A stretch of DNA of 64,000 nt from Paracyclopina nana (GCA_019096065.1 JAGUCH010000002.1:818501-882500); one strand, 5' to 3'; numbered from the stretch's first letter, positions 11,746 through 24,153 are shown. Program-made: numbers and translations. The notes: generated by a model not told the origin, from the letters alone.

Positions 11746-13655
11746 GACACCTCTGAGACCCTTTTAAGGCTCTGCTTAGGCTCTGCTGGGACTCTGCTGA
11801 GCCACTAATATCTACTGTACACTTTCAGTGAGTGTATTACTCACAACAAACATTCCCAGAAGTGACTTTTGCTTGAAAATGCAAATAGCAAAATTGACAG
11901 GCAAGAGTCAATAACCATCAAAATCAGGTTTCGGCCATGCAAATCAGCTTTCGCGTTTGTTCCCAAAACGAAAGGAGAAAACTTATTGACTTTTTTCACA
12001 GGTCACTGGTCTAGTTTTGTGTGTCGAGAAATTGGAGCGCAATTGAGACACTCATTTACCGGAAAATTCTTGAGGGAGGAAATTCCAGACTTCTGATATT
12101 GGAGATAAATTGGTATTGGCATAAAAGGATATCGATTTCATTTCACTGTATGTTAAAGAACCTAATTTCTCACAAATCCTACAAAAATCTGGAAATTTTG
12201 TCAATAATGAAAAAAATATTGAAAACATCTCCATAGAATATCGAAAAGAAAGATGTTGTTGATATTCAAATATGATTATGAAATGCACTTCAAAAATAAG
12301 CTTTATTTCTAAACATGCCTAAAAAGCATAGAATTAATTTATGCCACTGAAAGTCTTGCATATTTTATTACACTTTTTTAAAGACATATGTAATTTTCAT
12401 TCTATTGAAGATTTGAATTTTCTTGATGCAAATTATAGAGGATACATTCAATTGTAGTATCTTTTGAAAAACAAAGACTAAACTTCTTTTGCTGTTGCTA
12501 GGCTTCATTCAAATGCTGCTAAAACTCTTACATATCTCTTAGCACTTGCTATTATTCTTTTTTGAGTAGTACGTTTTCCATCTGACAAAAAAGCCAAGAT
12601 TTTTCAGCTTGAAAATGCACTAAAATATTCCAGTTGTATCCATTAAGTAAATTTCCCCTGAGCCTGTATCTCTTTTTGACATTTGAACAGGTGAAACCAT
12701 ACTTTTCTATTGCGTCAATTCCAAATCAGATTATTGCTGCCATTTGGCCTCCCTTTGTTCAATTTGACTCAATTCACAGTGGGGCAGATGCTAGCCGAAA
12801 ATTCGCATTTTTAGACAAGCGAGAAAAATACGTTAATTCTGCATCTATTAGCTAAATGTTAATCGGAAATAAGCAAAATGTGGAATTTGAGAGACTTTTA
12901 TAATGCTTTTGAGCTTTTTATTTATTTTGGATGAGAGAGTAAGACCTCGGCGTCGGCGAATCAAATCAGCTGACTCGATTTGACGGAAAATTCGTAAATA
13001 AAAATAGCTACTCAACCTCTGACTTGTAACAACTTTTCCCAGCCAAGTAGCAAAAAGTAGCACTTAAAACCAATTTTGAAGGATCCATTAGCCTGATTTC
13101 TGACTAATTTCACCAAAATTGTCAAACCGAATTGATCCGGGGAAGCAAAGCAAGGGTGTGAAAATATCTGAATTTTAGGCCTTCTTTTTGGGTTTTTGAG
13201 CTTGATGAAGCTCACCAATGATGTAAAAAAAGCTGAATTTTAGACTCTCAACTTACCGAAAAAACATCTAAAGATTGATCAGAACCAAATTAGTTTAATG
13301 AAATTTCAAGATTTCTGAGGCCTATTTTTTAGGCCTAGCCCGTTTGACGAAAAAACTCACATGCGAATTTTCGGCTGCTGAGGAGTACACTGTGCAATTG
13401 GGTGAATTGTGTAAATGTCTAGAGCATTATTAACATATCTAGCTTTTGTTATACAACCTGGCCATGTAAATGCATTACTAATCTTGTTGTGCTCCAATTG
13501 ATAATCAGTGCAGAAAATGCATAATTTGCAACTCCTAAATCTTCATCTAACTTTTCCATGCACTGACTTTTGAAAATGATTTCCTTTTGATCAGTCTTTT
13601 GTGTGACTTGAGACAATGCTGTGAGAAACTTAAACCAACTGTTCAATTACTTGGA
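11746..13655. other. AT-rich intergenic stretch, no gene seen
   Basis: Nearly 2 kb without a supported exon. Open frames of 65-78 codons occur on both strands but have no domains, no good splice sites around them and overlap each other. Confidence 0.4.
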
Positions 13656-13659
13656 CCTT

Positions 13660-14560
13660 ACTTAGACCAGACTAAGTCCTCACTTAGATCTTACTGACTC
13701 CATGCAAAAACTTAAAACTATTTTGACTGAGACCTTCTTGAGACTCAAGTGAGACCTAGGTGAGACCTAAATGGGACCTCACTGAGACCCTATTGGGACA
13801 AATAGCTGTGACCTAACTGAGAACTTATTGAGATCTAACTGAGACCTAAGAAAGACCAAGACCTCCCTGAGACCTTCTTGGGACACAACTGTGCACTATA
13901 ACCTATCTGAGAACTTACTGAGACATTACTGAGACCTTGTTGAGACTAAAGTGAAACTTAACTGACGACTCGTTGAGACCCAAGCTATGCAAAGTGAGAC
14001 CTAACTGAGACCTAACTGAGACCTTACTGAGACCTAACAGAGAGCTTACAGAGACCTCTTTGAGACCTTCTTGGAACACAAGTGTGACCTAACTGATAAC
14101 TTACTGAGACTTTATTGAGACCCAACTGAGACTATAATGAGACCTCACTGAGACCTCATTGAGACATAACTGAGACATCACTGAGAGATCACTGAGACAT
14201 AACTGAGACCTAAATGAGACATAACTGAGGCCTTACTTAGAGCCTGCTGGGGCATAACTGAGAACTATCTGAGACATAACTGAGACCTCATTGAGAACTT
14301 ACTGAGACTTAACTGAACCCTCAATTAAACTTTAATGACTAGCAGAGGCATAACTGAGACAATACAGCACAGAGGTCTCTGTCAGAACAAATACTTAGAG
14401 CTTTCAGACGACTGATACCTTCTGTGATCTCCGTGAACCCTTTTGGAGACCTTACTGCCCTTATCAAGACTTAACTGAGACCTTATTGATTTATGAGACT
14501 TTCCAGAATCCTTCCTAATACCTAAATAAAACCTTTGAAGATTAATCAAGACCTTTTGAA
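13660..14560. repeat. Degenerate GAGACCTAACT-type array
   Basis: Loose tandem repeats of about 11 bp (ACTGAGACCTA) with many substitutions and length changes. The CTGAGA core is again visible. It looks like an old array. Confidence 0.75.
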
Positions 14561-15059
14561 ATCAGACCTTTTTTCATGACCTTCCTTTAAGTAAAGTCTG
14601 CAAAACCTGTGACTTCACTCATACCTTAAAAAGACTTAATATACCTTACTAAGTCCTTGTAAGAACATGAGCTATTGAATTTATATATGTAGCATTTCCT
14701 ATGAGCTCTGATTGGCCAAACACAGTCATTTTAACCAGCTTATTGACCTAAATTGGCGGTTCAATTGGTACGTGAAGCCATCTCATGATAATGCCAGACT
14801 GCAAATTCAGCTGAGTGTGACCATTTTCTCACACTAGTTGATCAGACCTTGAGGTGGTCAGACATGACTGAAACATGCTTCAGTTAAGGCAGTTTTTCAG
14901 TGCAATCATCCACTTTTCTGCTGTTATGTTCATAAGTGAGGCAAATACTGAGAAGGAGGAAAGATTGAGCATCGAGGCAAGATCAGCGAAGCCCTGGCAG
15001 AATTACGTGGTAACTCAATTACCATTGACAACGCAGAAGACACTGTGAGTACAACATTT

Positions 15060-15870
15060 AGCTGCTGAGAACCGAGACATGAGACAGAGCTGAGAACTGC
15101 CAAAATTCTAAGAACTGAGAAGTTGATGAGGACTGAGTTGCTGCTGAGACATGATATTTTGTTGAGAGCTGAGAATTTGATGAGGACTGAGAATTTTTGA
15201 TGAGAACTGAGAATTTGACGAGAACTGAGAATTTGACGAGAACTGAGAATTTGACGAGAACTGAGAATTTGACGAGAACTGAGAATTTGACGATAAATGA
15301 GATTTTGATTAGAACTGAGAATGTTTGATGAGAACTGAGTTGCTGCTGAGACATGAGATGAAGTTGAAAGCTGAGAATTTGACGAGAACTGAGAATTTGA
15401 TGAGGACTCAGAATTTGATGAGAACTGATAATTTGATGAGGACTCAGAATTTGATGATAACTGAGAATTTGATGAGAACTGAGAATTTGATGAAAACTGA
15501 GAATTTGATGAAAACTGAGAATTTAATAAGAACTGAGAATTTGATGAGAACTGAGAATGTTTGATGAGTACCAAGAACTGAGAATTTGTTGATGTCTGAG
15601 AATTTTTTATGAGAACTGAAAATGCAGAAACTACTGAGAATGCAGAAACTACTGAGAATTCAGAAACTGCTGAGAATTCAGATACTGCTGAGATTTCAGA
15701 GACTACTGAGAATTCTGAAACTTTTGATAATTCAGAAACTGCTGAGTATTCAGGAACGGCTGATAATTGATAGCTTGCTGAGAATTCTGAAACTTTTGTT
15801 AATTCAGAAATTGCTGATAATTCAGAAAATGTTCATAAATAAGAAACTGCTGATTATTCAGTAAGTGCAA
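15060..15870. repeat. 18-bp minisatellites (GAATTTGATGAGAACTGA and relatives)
   Basis: Two adjoining blocks. From 15060 to 15610 the unit is GAATTTGATGAGAACTGA or near variants, some 15 bp long (GAATTTGACGAGAACTGA). From 15615 to 15870 the unit is GAATTCAGAAACTGCTGA. Because 18 is a multiple of 3, long open frames exist on both strands (Ser/Asn/Phe-rich on one, Met/Arg/Thr/Glu on the other), but no start, splice or domain supports a protein. Confidence 0.88.
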
Positions 15871-16764
15871 GTAGAAGCCAACTTTTTAAACAATTTTGGT
15901 GAACATAAGGCGAACTTTTACTAAAAAAAAGTATGTGTACCTTTATTTTAAGCAGCTTAATGCTTCAAATTGTAATTGTGTAAATGAGAGCGAGCATGTC
16001 TAGTAATCATCTTTTGCCCAAAAAGAAGGGGAAGGAAGTGAAACAAAACTCACGTTTTCCTCAAAGCTACCAATTTGGAAAATTAAGAAAGCAAAAGATT
16101 CTTTGTGTACTTTCAACGACTTTTTGCTGCAATTGTGCAAGACCAATTTATGAGGCAACTTTAAACGTGTACTCTTAAAAGAAAATAGTGAGCACTTCAT
16201 TTTAAGTAGAAAAAAAGGCTTTTAGTTTTGAGTGAGCCTCTACTTATTTTGGTAAGTAGCTTTGAATTTCCCGCGCTTTTTTTTGCCGCGCAATTTTTGT
16301 TGTTGTTTCCATTTCCCGGTTTGTTCTCTAATCTAATTTTCCAAACAAGAGGGCAGAGCTTTGGCTCATTACTAACAAGAAAACTTATTCAGGTAGAAAT
16401 TGGCGGGAAATTCAAATTGATTTGTAGCAACTTTTCCTTGCCAATTTCCTAGCTTATTTATCAATTTTCAATACTCAATAAAACATAGTGAGTACTTTTT
16501 TCAGGGAAAGCTTTACCAATATTTGCAAACTCCCAATGCATTTTGACAAAATATCCCTTTTTTCCAATTATGAAAAACAACCTGAAGTGAGGCCATAATT
16601 TGAAAAGTAAATATGATGACAATGCACAAAAAATCTATTTTTACCTTTCTTTGGTAACCTTGAATAGCAAAAAGGTGAAAAGTCATCAAGAAATACCAAA
16701 TAACAAGAGTGACTGTGAGAAAAAGGGGTTTGATTGGTATATTAGCAGGTATTAAAAGCTCCAC
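15871..16764. other. Intergenic, upstream of the C1q gene
   Basis: No supported feature apart from short AT-rich runs and the TATA box at its right end. Several 60-80 codon frames are judged to be chance. Confidence 0.4.
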
Positions 16765-16774
16765 TATATAAATA
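16765..16774 (+). promoter_or_regulatory. TATA box of the C1q-domain gene
   Basis: TATATAAATA lies 35 nt before the ATG at 16800. If used, transcription would begin only a few bases before the start codon. Confidence 0.45.
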
Positions 16775-16799
16775 ACCTTGTCCTTGTACTCAAAATAGC

Positions 16800-18393
16800 A
16801 TGTTGGACGTCCCTTATGATCTCAGCCACTACCAATTTACTAATAACAAGGAAATCACCGCCAATATGGAGCCACAAGTAGTAAGTGAAAATGCTTCAAA
16901 GCCAATTTATTTAGTGATTTGTATTCAAAAAAGTGTTTATTTATTTACACTTTACATTTTTAAGGATGGAAAAAAGCCTGGTCTCATTAAAAGTAGTTAA
17001 AACTACAATTAAGTATTTTTAGTAGATTTTTTAATTTTTAGCCAAGTAGCGCCACTGATTTGCAGTTTTTAGCCACATCACTACCCTTTTAAGGAAAGAA
17101 ATGCGAATTTTAGCAGAAAAAGTATTTAGAGGAAAGGATAATTTGGCTCTTACCTGAATTCTGTGGAAATTAGGCTTAAATCCACAGAATCAAATGGAAC
17201 AGCAGCCACTTTACTGCAATTTTCCAAACAATTGGTTGTTTACTTTGAATCTCATTTTATGCCCTTATTTACTAGGTTATGATGGAATTTCAAAGCCAAT
17301 TGAAAACCATGTGGTCCAATGTGAATTCTCTTAGGTCTGAAAATGAAAAGCTGAGACAAGAGCTGCACTCAGTTTGGTACTGAAAATCCCTCTAAAATTG
17401 GGTTATTTTGGGCATAAATATAATTTCTTAATTTAAGGTCAGACAATGAGAAGATCAAAGCAGCTTTAGTCCACTTTCAGAAAAACATTCTTGCTTTGAC
17501 ATCCCACATTCAAAAACTGCATCATTCAGAGCCCCATGAAGATTCCAGTGAAAAAGAGCCAGAAAGAGGCTTTGCTTTGCTTAATTTGGAGCCAAGGCTG
17601 GAGCTGGTGGAAAATGAGGCTTCCAGCCTCTCAAGGCAGCTTATGAATATTGAAGAAGCTCATTTGAGTGACTACAGAACTTTAATGGGGAGAATTAACA
17701 AGGTGGAAGACAATTTGAGTGGTTTCATAACATCTTTTAAATCATCCACAACAACAGCTGCTCCCATAACAAAAGCAGCCACCATAACATCAACCACTAC
17801 AATATCAACAACAACAACAGCTGGCATAACAACAACAACAGCTGACATAACAACAACAACAGCCGAAATATCAACAACAACAACAGCTGAAATAACAACA
17901 ACAACAACAGCTGACATAACAACAACAACAGCTGACATAACAACAACAACAGCTGACATAACAACAACAGGTGATGTAGTAAAATTAGAACCTGAGTCTA
18001 GACCTACTGCTGAGCCTAGGATAGGAACTACTCTATCATCAGCAGACCCCAAAAACAATATTGGTAAGGGCTTTTCCATTTAATGCTGATCAGCAATAAG
18101 TGGTCAAATATTGTCATTTTCTTTCCAAAGTGATATTTTGTGCATCCAATTCCAATGACATGCAAAGATCTCTCAATGCCACCCTCAAGTACAACACTGT
18201 AGAGTACCAAGCAGAAAATTGGTTGAATGAGGAGTCAGGTGTGTTCACAGCACCAGAATCAGGTATGCTTTTATTATCTGTATTACAACAGTACAAAAAT
18301 ACATTAGACAGATGCACATTCTTGAGTTTTGTTGTGGTGCTGAAGTTGCTGGGACCCAAGCCTCAAGTGGGGATTGAGGACCCAATGGCCTAG
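16800..18393 (+). CDS. Coiled-coil, Thr-rich, C1q-like protein with truncated C1q domain
   Basis: Exons 16800-16880, 17276-17376, 17438-18063 and 18131 onward join in frame. The first three give a helical region (SENEKLRQELHSVW, WSDNEKIKAALVHFQ) likely to trimerise, then a second helix, then about 65 residues of TTTADIT-type repeats (a mucin-like stalk). Exon 4 encodes IVIFCASNSNDM...YNTVEYQ...GVFTAPESG, the first half of a C1q domain. The usual second half (Y-F-x-F strands) is absent: reading on through a GTATGC donor-like site ends at 18393 inside the neighbour's antisense. No signal peptide is seen at the chosen start. Either a distal exon is missed, or the gene is truncated. C1q proteins act as soluble pattern-recognition or adhesion molecules. 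Confidence 0.6.
17755..17975 (+). repeat. 21-bp coding repeat (ACAACAACAACAGCTGACATA)
   Basis: Ten or so in-frame 21-bp units in exon 3 encode T-T-T-T-A-D/E-I. Units at 17890-17960 are nearly identical, which suggests recent expansion. Confidence 0.9.
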
Positions 18394-19840
18394 CAGTTTA
18401 GTTGAGCAAAACAACACCATCAAGAAATTGCACAGTAGACCAACCACTCTGATCCACACTGGGTAACCTTGAGCATGTTTTTGCACACACTCCAAGATGC
18501 CTTCCATGCCCACCAACTCATAAGAGTCACTCACCAAGACAAAGAGTCGACTGGCCAAAAATAGTCCAGAGGTCACCTGAAAATATTGAGAAAATTATAG
18601 AGACTGGAGAGACTTAAGAGAGTTGAGTAGGTCTTACAGCATTGGTCAGGGCCAGTTTCTCCTCAAACTTCCTCTGACTCAGAGTGGACATTTTGCCCAG
18701 TTGGTCCACTGGATTGGACATGATTGGATGGATGATGAGGCAGCCATTGATCACATGCTGCTCAGTTTTGTGGAGGATTCTGGCAGAGCCTGAGGCAATC
18801 AGAGGACCGTCATTTTCCTCAAGTGAAGAAGCCCTTCAATAGAAAGATTAAAGTTATGATCTTGATCTCCATTCATGACTTTTAAAGAGGATCACTCAAG
18901 ACTTAGCTATCCCGTCAAAAGTTACCTATTGCATTCTCCTCTGCCTGTTAGGCTGCTTCTTTTTGGAGGGAGTTGAACCTGGTTCCTGGCCTGGATGGTT
19001 TTGTAGATCCTGCTGTTGTAGTAGACCACCACAATGAAGGGTAGAACCCCCAAGAAGATCAGATGGAGGGCTGACATGATTTGACCATAGATCTGGTCAG
19101 TCCTCAGGGAGGTGGGACTGAGAATGGTCTGAAAGTGACCTCCAGCCCTACTGTTGATGTACTCCACTTTTGTCTCAAAGCCTCTTGGGAAAGCCATGAT
19201 CAGAGCCAGACATCCAACTGGCATGAATACTTTGCACACCATGCTCTTTCTGGAGCAAGAACCTTCAGATTCTGATTGTTGTCTTAGGCTGAAAAAAAAG
19301 AATTGAGAGTTAGGATTTGCAAGGGTCTTAAGAGTACCAGTAGGTCTTACTTGATCGGTGTGTGGACAGCGATGAATCTGTCGAGTGTAGCACCAACTTC
19401 CACAAATATGGTGAAGGCTGCACTGAAGACTTGCAGAGGGTAAAGAAAGTGTGGCCAGAGGAGGATGTGACCATCAGTCAGCATGTTCCTGAATGGCTGA
19501 AAGCAAAAATTAAGAATAGAGGTTAGGAACCGCTCTCTTAGAACAGTAGGTCTTCCCTTCTAAATCATACCTTTCTGAAGGAATCCACAAATTTGGAGAT
19601 CAAGTAGACATTTTGTGCCATGCCCAAACCAATGAGCAGAACTTTGAAGCAGTAGTTCTGCTGTCCCAAGCTGTGTCTCACTTTGAGTAGAACCACACTG
19701 TTGGCACAGAGTCCCATTAGTGCTACAGCACAAGTGAAAACTCCACTGATCCAAAACTCTGCTTGCTCAATGGCAAATGTATCCCAAGTTGTCCAGTGAG
19801 GACAATTGGCTGTGTTTGAGGCATTATTGAGTAGTCTCAT
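18304..19840 (-). CDS. Class A G-protein-coupled receptor (peptide-receptor type)
   Basis: Five exons: 19571-19840, 19351-19496, 18926-19288, 18638-18833, 18304-18576; all junctions keep phase (1248 nt, 415 aa). An N-terminal N-glycosylation site (NNAS) precedes TM1 (FTCAVALMGLCANSVVLLKV, with the expected Asn). TM2-TM3 follow; the ionic-lock motif reads LDRF rather than DRY. TM4 (VFMPVGCLALIMAFPRGF), TM5 (LIFLGVLPFIVVVYYNSRIY), TM6 (about 18540-18576 side) and TM7 (LLCNFLMVLFC) can be seen; a canonical NPxxY is not evident. The pattern resembles insect FMRFamide-type receptors. Ligand unknown. The 3' end overlaps the C1q gene on the other strand. Confidence 0.8.
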
Positions 19841-20659
19841 ATTTTGTGACCTTACTTCTCAAAGGCTAGGCCTTTTCTGAGGCCTCAACTTTACAGAAGA
19901 ACAACTTCCACAGCGAGCGCTCATTTCAATCTCTCTTTTCTTCTCTCTCTCCATTTTTTGCTGCTCAGTGTTGGAGTTACTCTCTCAGCTCTGCATCAAG
20001 AGATTACTGTTAATGAAACCTAAGACCCACAATTACTGATTAGGCCTACTTATCCTGTTCTTATGAAGGGGGACAACTGTGATGTCACCCTTAATCATTT
20101 GAAAACTAAACAGGAATTTTTCTTTAAAATGTTATTAGTTTTGTGGTTTTTTTTGAGAAAAAAACAATTATCAAAGAAAAATCAAGTAAAAAACTAGAGT
20201 TTTGTATTGAGCTTATCTTATATTAGCATATAAAAGATTGATGAAAGATCAATTGACATGACATGAAGCAATCATGGATCATTTTTATAGCTGTTCTATT
20301 GTAGGTAATTGAGTTTGTGTGACATTTTCCTTTCACTTCCTGATTTGAGTATCTAATTTAAGGCCAATGAATGATATTTAGCTTTTTGGTAACTTTAGAT
20401 GCAGCCCAATTAATATAAGAAAAGGAGGATTAAATTACCAATTACCTTCTGATTGGGCTAATAATTGTGAGGCAAAACTGCGTACAGACTCATAGATAAA
20501 TAAGTGGCAAATGATAATTATTTTTTGTCCATCCTAACTAACCTTAAAAAAGATTGATTCAGTCTTGATTAATCGACCTTGACTGTTGAAGACTTGACCA
20601 GAAAAAAGCAAAATCAAGTTTGCCTAAGAAGAAGGTTAATTTCCATACTTAAAGGGGCT
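19841..20659. other. Upstream of the GPCR gene
   Basis: Contains the probable 5' UTR and promoter, with a pyrimidine-rich stretch (TCTCTCTTTTCTTCTCTCTC, 19930-19949). No TATA box or other gene is recognised. Confidence 0.4.
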
Positions 20660-22400
20660 GGCAAATGGATCACTATGATTTGACACAAATGAGGCATTGC
20701 TTTTTTTGACTATAGGACTACCCGATTTTTTTTGCTCAGCTCTTCAAGGGCCCCATGGGGTCGCCAAAACACCAAGGATTTTTTCTCTGCGTGCCCGGGA
20801 AGTGCCTCAAATTGACGATTTTTATTGGCCTTGCCATCCACCATTTCGCGATTTTTTTTAATCGAAGTGTATTAATTTTTCCGTCAAATTGCCGCGCGTT
20901 AAGTACGCACTCGCGCTTCGCACAGTGTGACGTCAGATAGACATAAGCTGAAAAAAACAAACAGCAACAACTGCAATGTGGGCAGAATTTGAGGCTAAAA
21001 TGCCCGAGACTTTTTGTTGATAATTACTGGAAAAAAGAGCTGAATTTGAAGAGGAAACCGGGCCGCATTTTCCGAGACTTTCTAGCCATCATTACAGCAA
21101 TAAAAAGCCGATTTTGAAGGAAAACCGGGCCAAACTGCCGGATAAAGGAGCCAAGCATTGCCGAGGAACAGAATTCCCGTGAAAAAGAGGCCATGATTCC
21201 TTGTGAAAAAGAGAGCTGATTTAAAAGAGGAAACTAGGCCAAAATGCCAAGCATTGCAGAGGAGGCAAGCAGAATTCCCGTGAAAAAGAGGCCACAATCC
21301 TGTGAAGAAATGGCCACACTGCCTGAATAAGGAGCCCATATGCTAAATGCCAAGGAAAGTTCTCTAAAGGTCCTCTATTAAACTGAATGGACTTGATTAA
21401 TACAAGTTGCTCAACTAGAATCTTTAAGCATCTTAAATGATGCTAATAAATATATTGCGTTTATCACAGTTTTTTAAACAAAAACACTTGGCATTATGAA
21501 ACTCCAGCAGACATCTCTATGGGATTGCCACCATCCACCTCTAAAAATGAGCTGTCATCAAGGACATGAGCAGTGTAGTGCCCTGAATCCAAAGAGCCTT
21601 TGTGCTCGAGGCTTTTTGACGGCTGAATCCGAGGCTTTTTGACAGTGAATGTTGAGGCTGCTTTGACGGCCGAATCCGAGGCTTTTCTACGGCCGAATCT
21701 GAGGCTTTTTACGGCCGATTCCGAGGCTTTTTGACGGCCGAATCCGAGGCTTTTTGACGGCCGAATCCGAGGCTTTTTGACTGTGAATGTTGAGGCTGAT
21801 TAATGGCCGAATCCGAGGCTTTTCTACGGCCGAATCCGAGGCTTTTCTACGGCCGAATCTGAGGCTTTTTACGGCCGAATCCGAGGCTTTTTGACGGCCG
21901 AATCCGAGGCTTTTTGACGGCCGAATCCGTGGCTTTTTGATGGCCGAATCCGAGTTTCTTTGACTGCGAGTGTTGAGGCTGCTTTAACGGCCGAATTCGA
22001 GACTTTTTGACGGAAGAATCCGAGGCTTTTTCACTAAGAATGTTGAGGCTTGTTTCATCTGCCTTTTTTTATTCTTCTTTTTTCTGTTGGGCAGAAAATC
22101 AGCTGTTTTTCACGAACTGTGAATGACGATGACGTCACTACGGAGAGCGCAACGCAATTAACGCGCGGCAATTTAACGGAAAAATTAAAACTCCGGGTTA
22201 AAAAAAATTCGCGAAATGGCGGATGGCAAGGCGGATAAAAATCCTCAATTTGAGGGACTTCCCGGGCACGTAGAGAAAAAATCGTTGGTGTTTTGACGAC
22301 CCCATGGGGCCCCTGAAGAGCTGAGCAAAAAAAATCGGGTAGGCCTATAGTCAAAAAAAGCAATGCCTCATTTGTGTCAAATCCTGGCGTCACATTTGCC
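20660..22400. mobile_element. Non-autonomous DNA element with long terminal inverted repeats
   Basis: Sequence at 20660-20940 recurs inverted at 22120-22400, starting GGCAAATG, then nine unmatched bases, then GATTTGACACAAATGAGG. Both arms carry CCCCATGGGG-type sequence, a run of A/T and TGACGTCA. The interior (20941-22110) has partial duplications (CAGAATTCCCGTGAAAAAG twice) and a 23-bp array but no transposase. No target duplication was found with certainty. A foldback or TIR-type element mobilised in trans is likely. Confidence 0.75.
21590..22055. repeat. 23-bp tandem repeat (GAGGCTTTTTGACGGCCGAATCC)
   Basis: About 20 units with variants (TTTCTACGG, TGTGAATGTTGAGGCTG). Two higher-order blocks can be seen, because the TGTGAATGTTGAGGCTG variant recurs at intervals of about 140-180 bp. 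It lies inside the inverted-repeat element. Confidence 0.88.
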
Positions 22401-22567
22401 ACATTTTTAGTTAATTGTTTTTACTAAAATTCTAGATTTTTAAAAACATAACACATCCAAAATGAGAATTTTTTACTTCAATCTAAAAATTAAATTTTAG
22501 TTATGACACTTTTTGGCCAGCAAAGTGCACTTTTACCTTTTTGCGCTCCGCTCGAATAATCCAAGGC

Positions 22568-23623
22568 ATGAAGGCACCTCTCCGCCTTGGACACCTAAAA
22601 AGACCTAATGCATTTTTTGAATTTTTGCTTTTAGGCTATTATGCATTCATAATTGACTTCAGCACTAGAACCTGCGGATTTTTGTCCCTTTGTGGGCCAA
22701 CTGAAGTTCATCTGCTGAAAAATGACGAGATTGTCAGGATTTTGGCGAGAAATGTGGCATTGGACCGGAAAGCTGATCTGGATATGGTAACTATCGCAAC
22801 ACTCTTACTAAATCTCGCGAAACCTATCCCCAAAAAAGCCATTTTATCCCTAAATCTTCCTGAAAAATGTATTCACATGAAAGTACCCTTTCAAAAAGGG
22901 AAATTATTCTGTGATCAAATAATGGGTTTTTTCCAACAAAAATGACTTCTATTTTTCCATTAAAACATTAAAGGTTTCTTTTTCATTTTCAACACTAAGT
23001 TTATTAATCTTTCCATCATATCTCGCGAAACCTATAGCAATTTATCCCAAAATCTTATTTCATGTAGTTTCAAGAAAGTACCCTTTTATAAAATGAAATG
23101 ATTTTTCTATCCATCAAACATTGAAGGTTTATTTTTCAACATTTTCAACATATATCTTCCAATAATAACAGCTAAAAAGAAATATTAGATTCAAATATGG
23201 CTAATTTTGGCAAAAGCACAGTGGATAATTTTCGAACTCGTTAAATTCAGTTGGAAATTAAATGTTCCTCAAAACAACATTAAATGCAGACTATTTGCTC
23301 TTTTAGTTGCAAAATAACCCACTTAAAAAGAAATTCAAGTTTTTTAAAACAAATAGTTAAAAAAAGTAATAATCACAGCAAATTAAGAACTGGTAATTAA
23401 AAGTGCCAAAATTACCCATATAGTAGCACAAATGTATAACAATTAACACCAATCAGCCAACAATAAGCGTGGAACTATTTTTCCTCTACAGGTGTCAACA
23501 ACGGTCATAACAGACGGGTCAGCTGGGGATGAATTTTCGTTGCTTCTGGTTAACACAGTGGGCGATTCAGGGGTGTTTGAGGTGCGCTTTTGCGGCTACC
23601 TAATTGGAATACCGGCTCACTGA
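22568..23623 (+). CDS. Small protein of unknown function, possibly frameshifted
   Basis: Open sequence 22568-22785 ends at ATG|GTAACT, and exon 23492-23623 follows a good acceptor (CTCTACAG); they join in phase (D-M-V-S-T-T). The first part may really start at an acceptor at 22634 (TTTTTGCTTTTAG), so the ATG at 22568 is uncertain. The visible protein has YYAFIIDFSTRTCGF and ITDGSAGDEFSLLLVNTVGD, which look like a beta-rich domain, but I do not recognise it. After the stop at 23621, the +1 frame stays coding-like for about 35 codons (RLTEEHLEGEGRSSL...KVKLDP, stop near 23721), so a one-base frameshift or a missed intron near 23612 is possible. The inverted-repeat element ends only 170 bp upstream. 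Confidence 0.45.
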
Positions 23624-23719
23624 AGAGCATCTGGAGGGTGAGGGCCGTTCCAGCCTCACAATGTCGTCTGGCGCCAAACCGGCGGAGGAATTCGAGGAGC
23701 TCAAAGTCAAGCTAGATCC

Positions 23720-24153
23720 ATAAGGATCCAACGAGCTCTGGACTGACATAGATCTTCCCCCGCCTCTATATTTCCTGCTATGAACCTATAAAAATAGATA
23801 TTTTAGACCTCAATTAAAATAGTTCCAATGGACTATTTTCAACAAAAGTAGTTCTTCATTGAAATAACACTCCTGATAAAAAATTTAAATAGGTAAAAAA
23901 AACTTAAAGATGAACTTGAAGGATAATTTGGAAGGTTTTTGAAAAGTACTTTGGCAATTGCTCCGCGGAACAATTGGTAAGGAAAATAGTTCCCCATAAA
24001 AGTAATTTGTCTAAATTGCCCAATTTGCACCTGATGCAAGTAGAAGTCAAATTGGCAAAAAAAGGGGCACTAAATGAGGCGGAAATGTCTGTGTTTTGCC
24101 AAAGTTTGTTTACTTTTCCTTTTTGCATACTTTTTGGTGTTGTCATGTCAGTG
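23720..24153. other. Spacer between convergent genes
   Basis: AT-rich, no supported exon. It should contain the polyadenylation regions of both flanking genes. Confidence 0.35.

Noticed and set aside
14930-15574. Long open frames on both strands (Ser/Asn-rich and Met/Arg/Thr-rich)
   Set aside because: They are produced by the 18-bp repeat, whose length is a multiple of three. No splice sites, conserved domain or start context supports translation.
17672-18079. Val-rich minus-strand frame
   Set aside because: It is the antisense of the Thr-rich coding repeat of the C1q-like gene.
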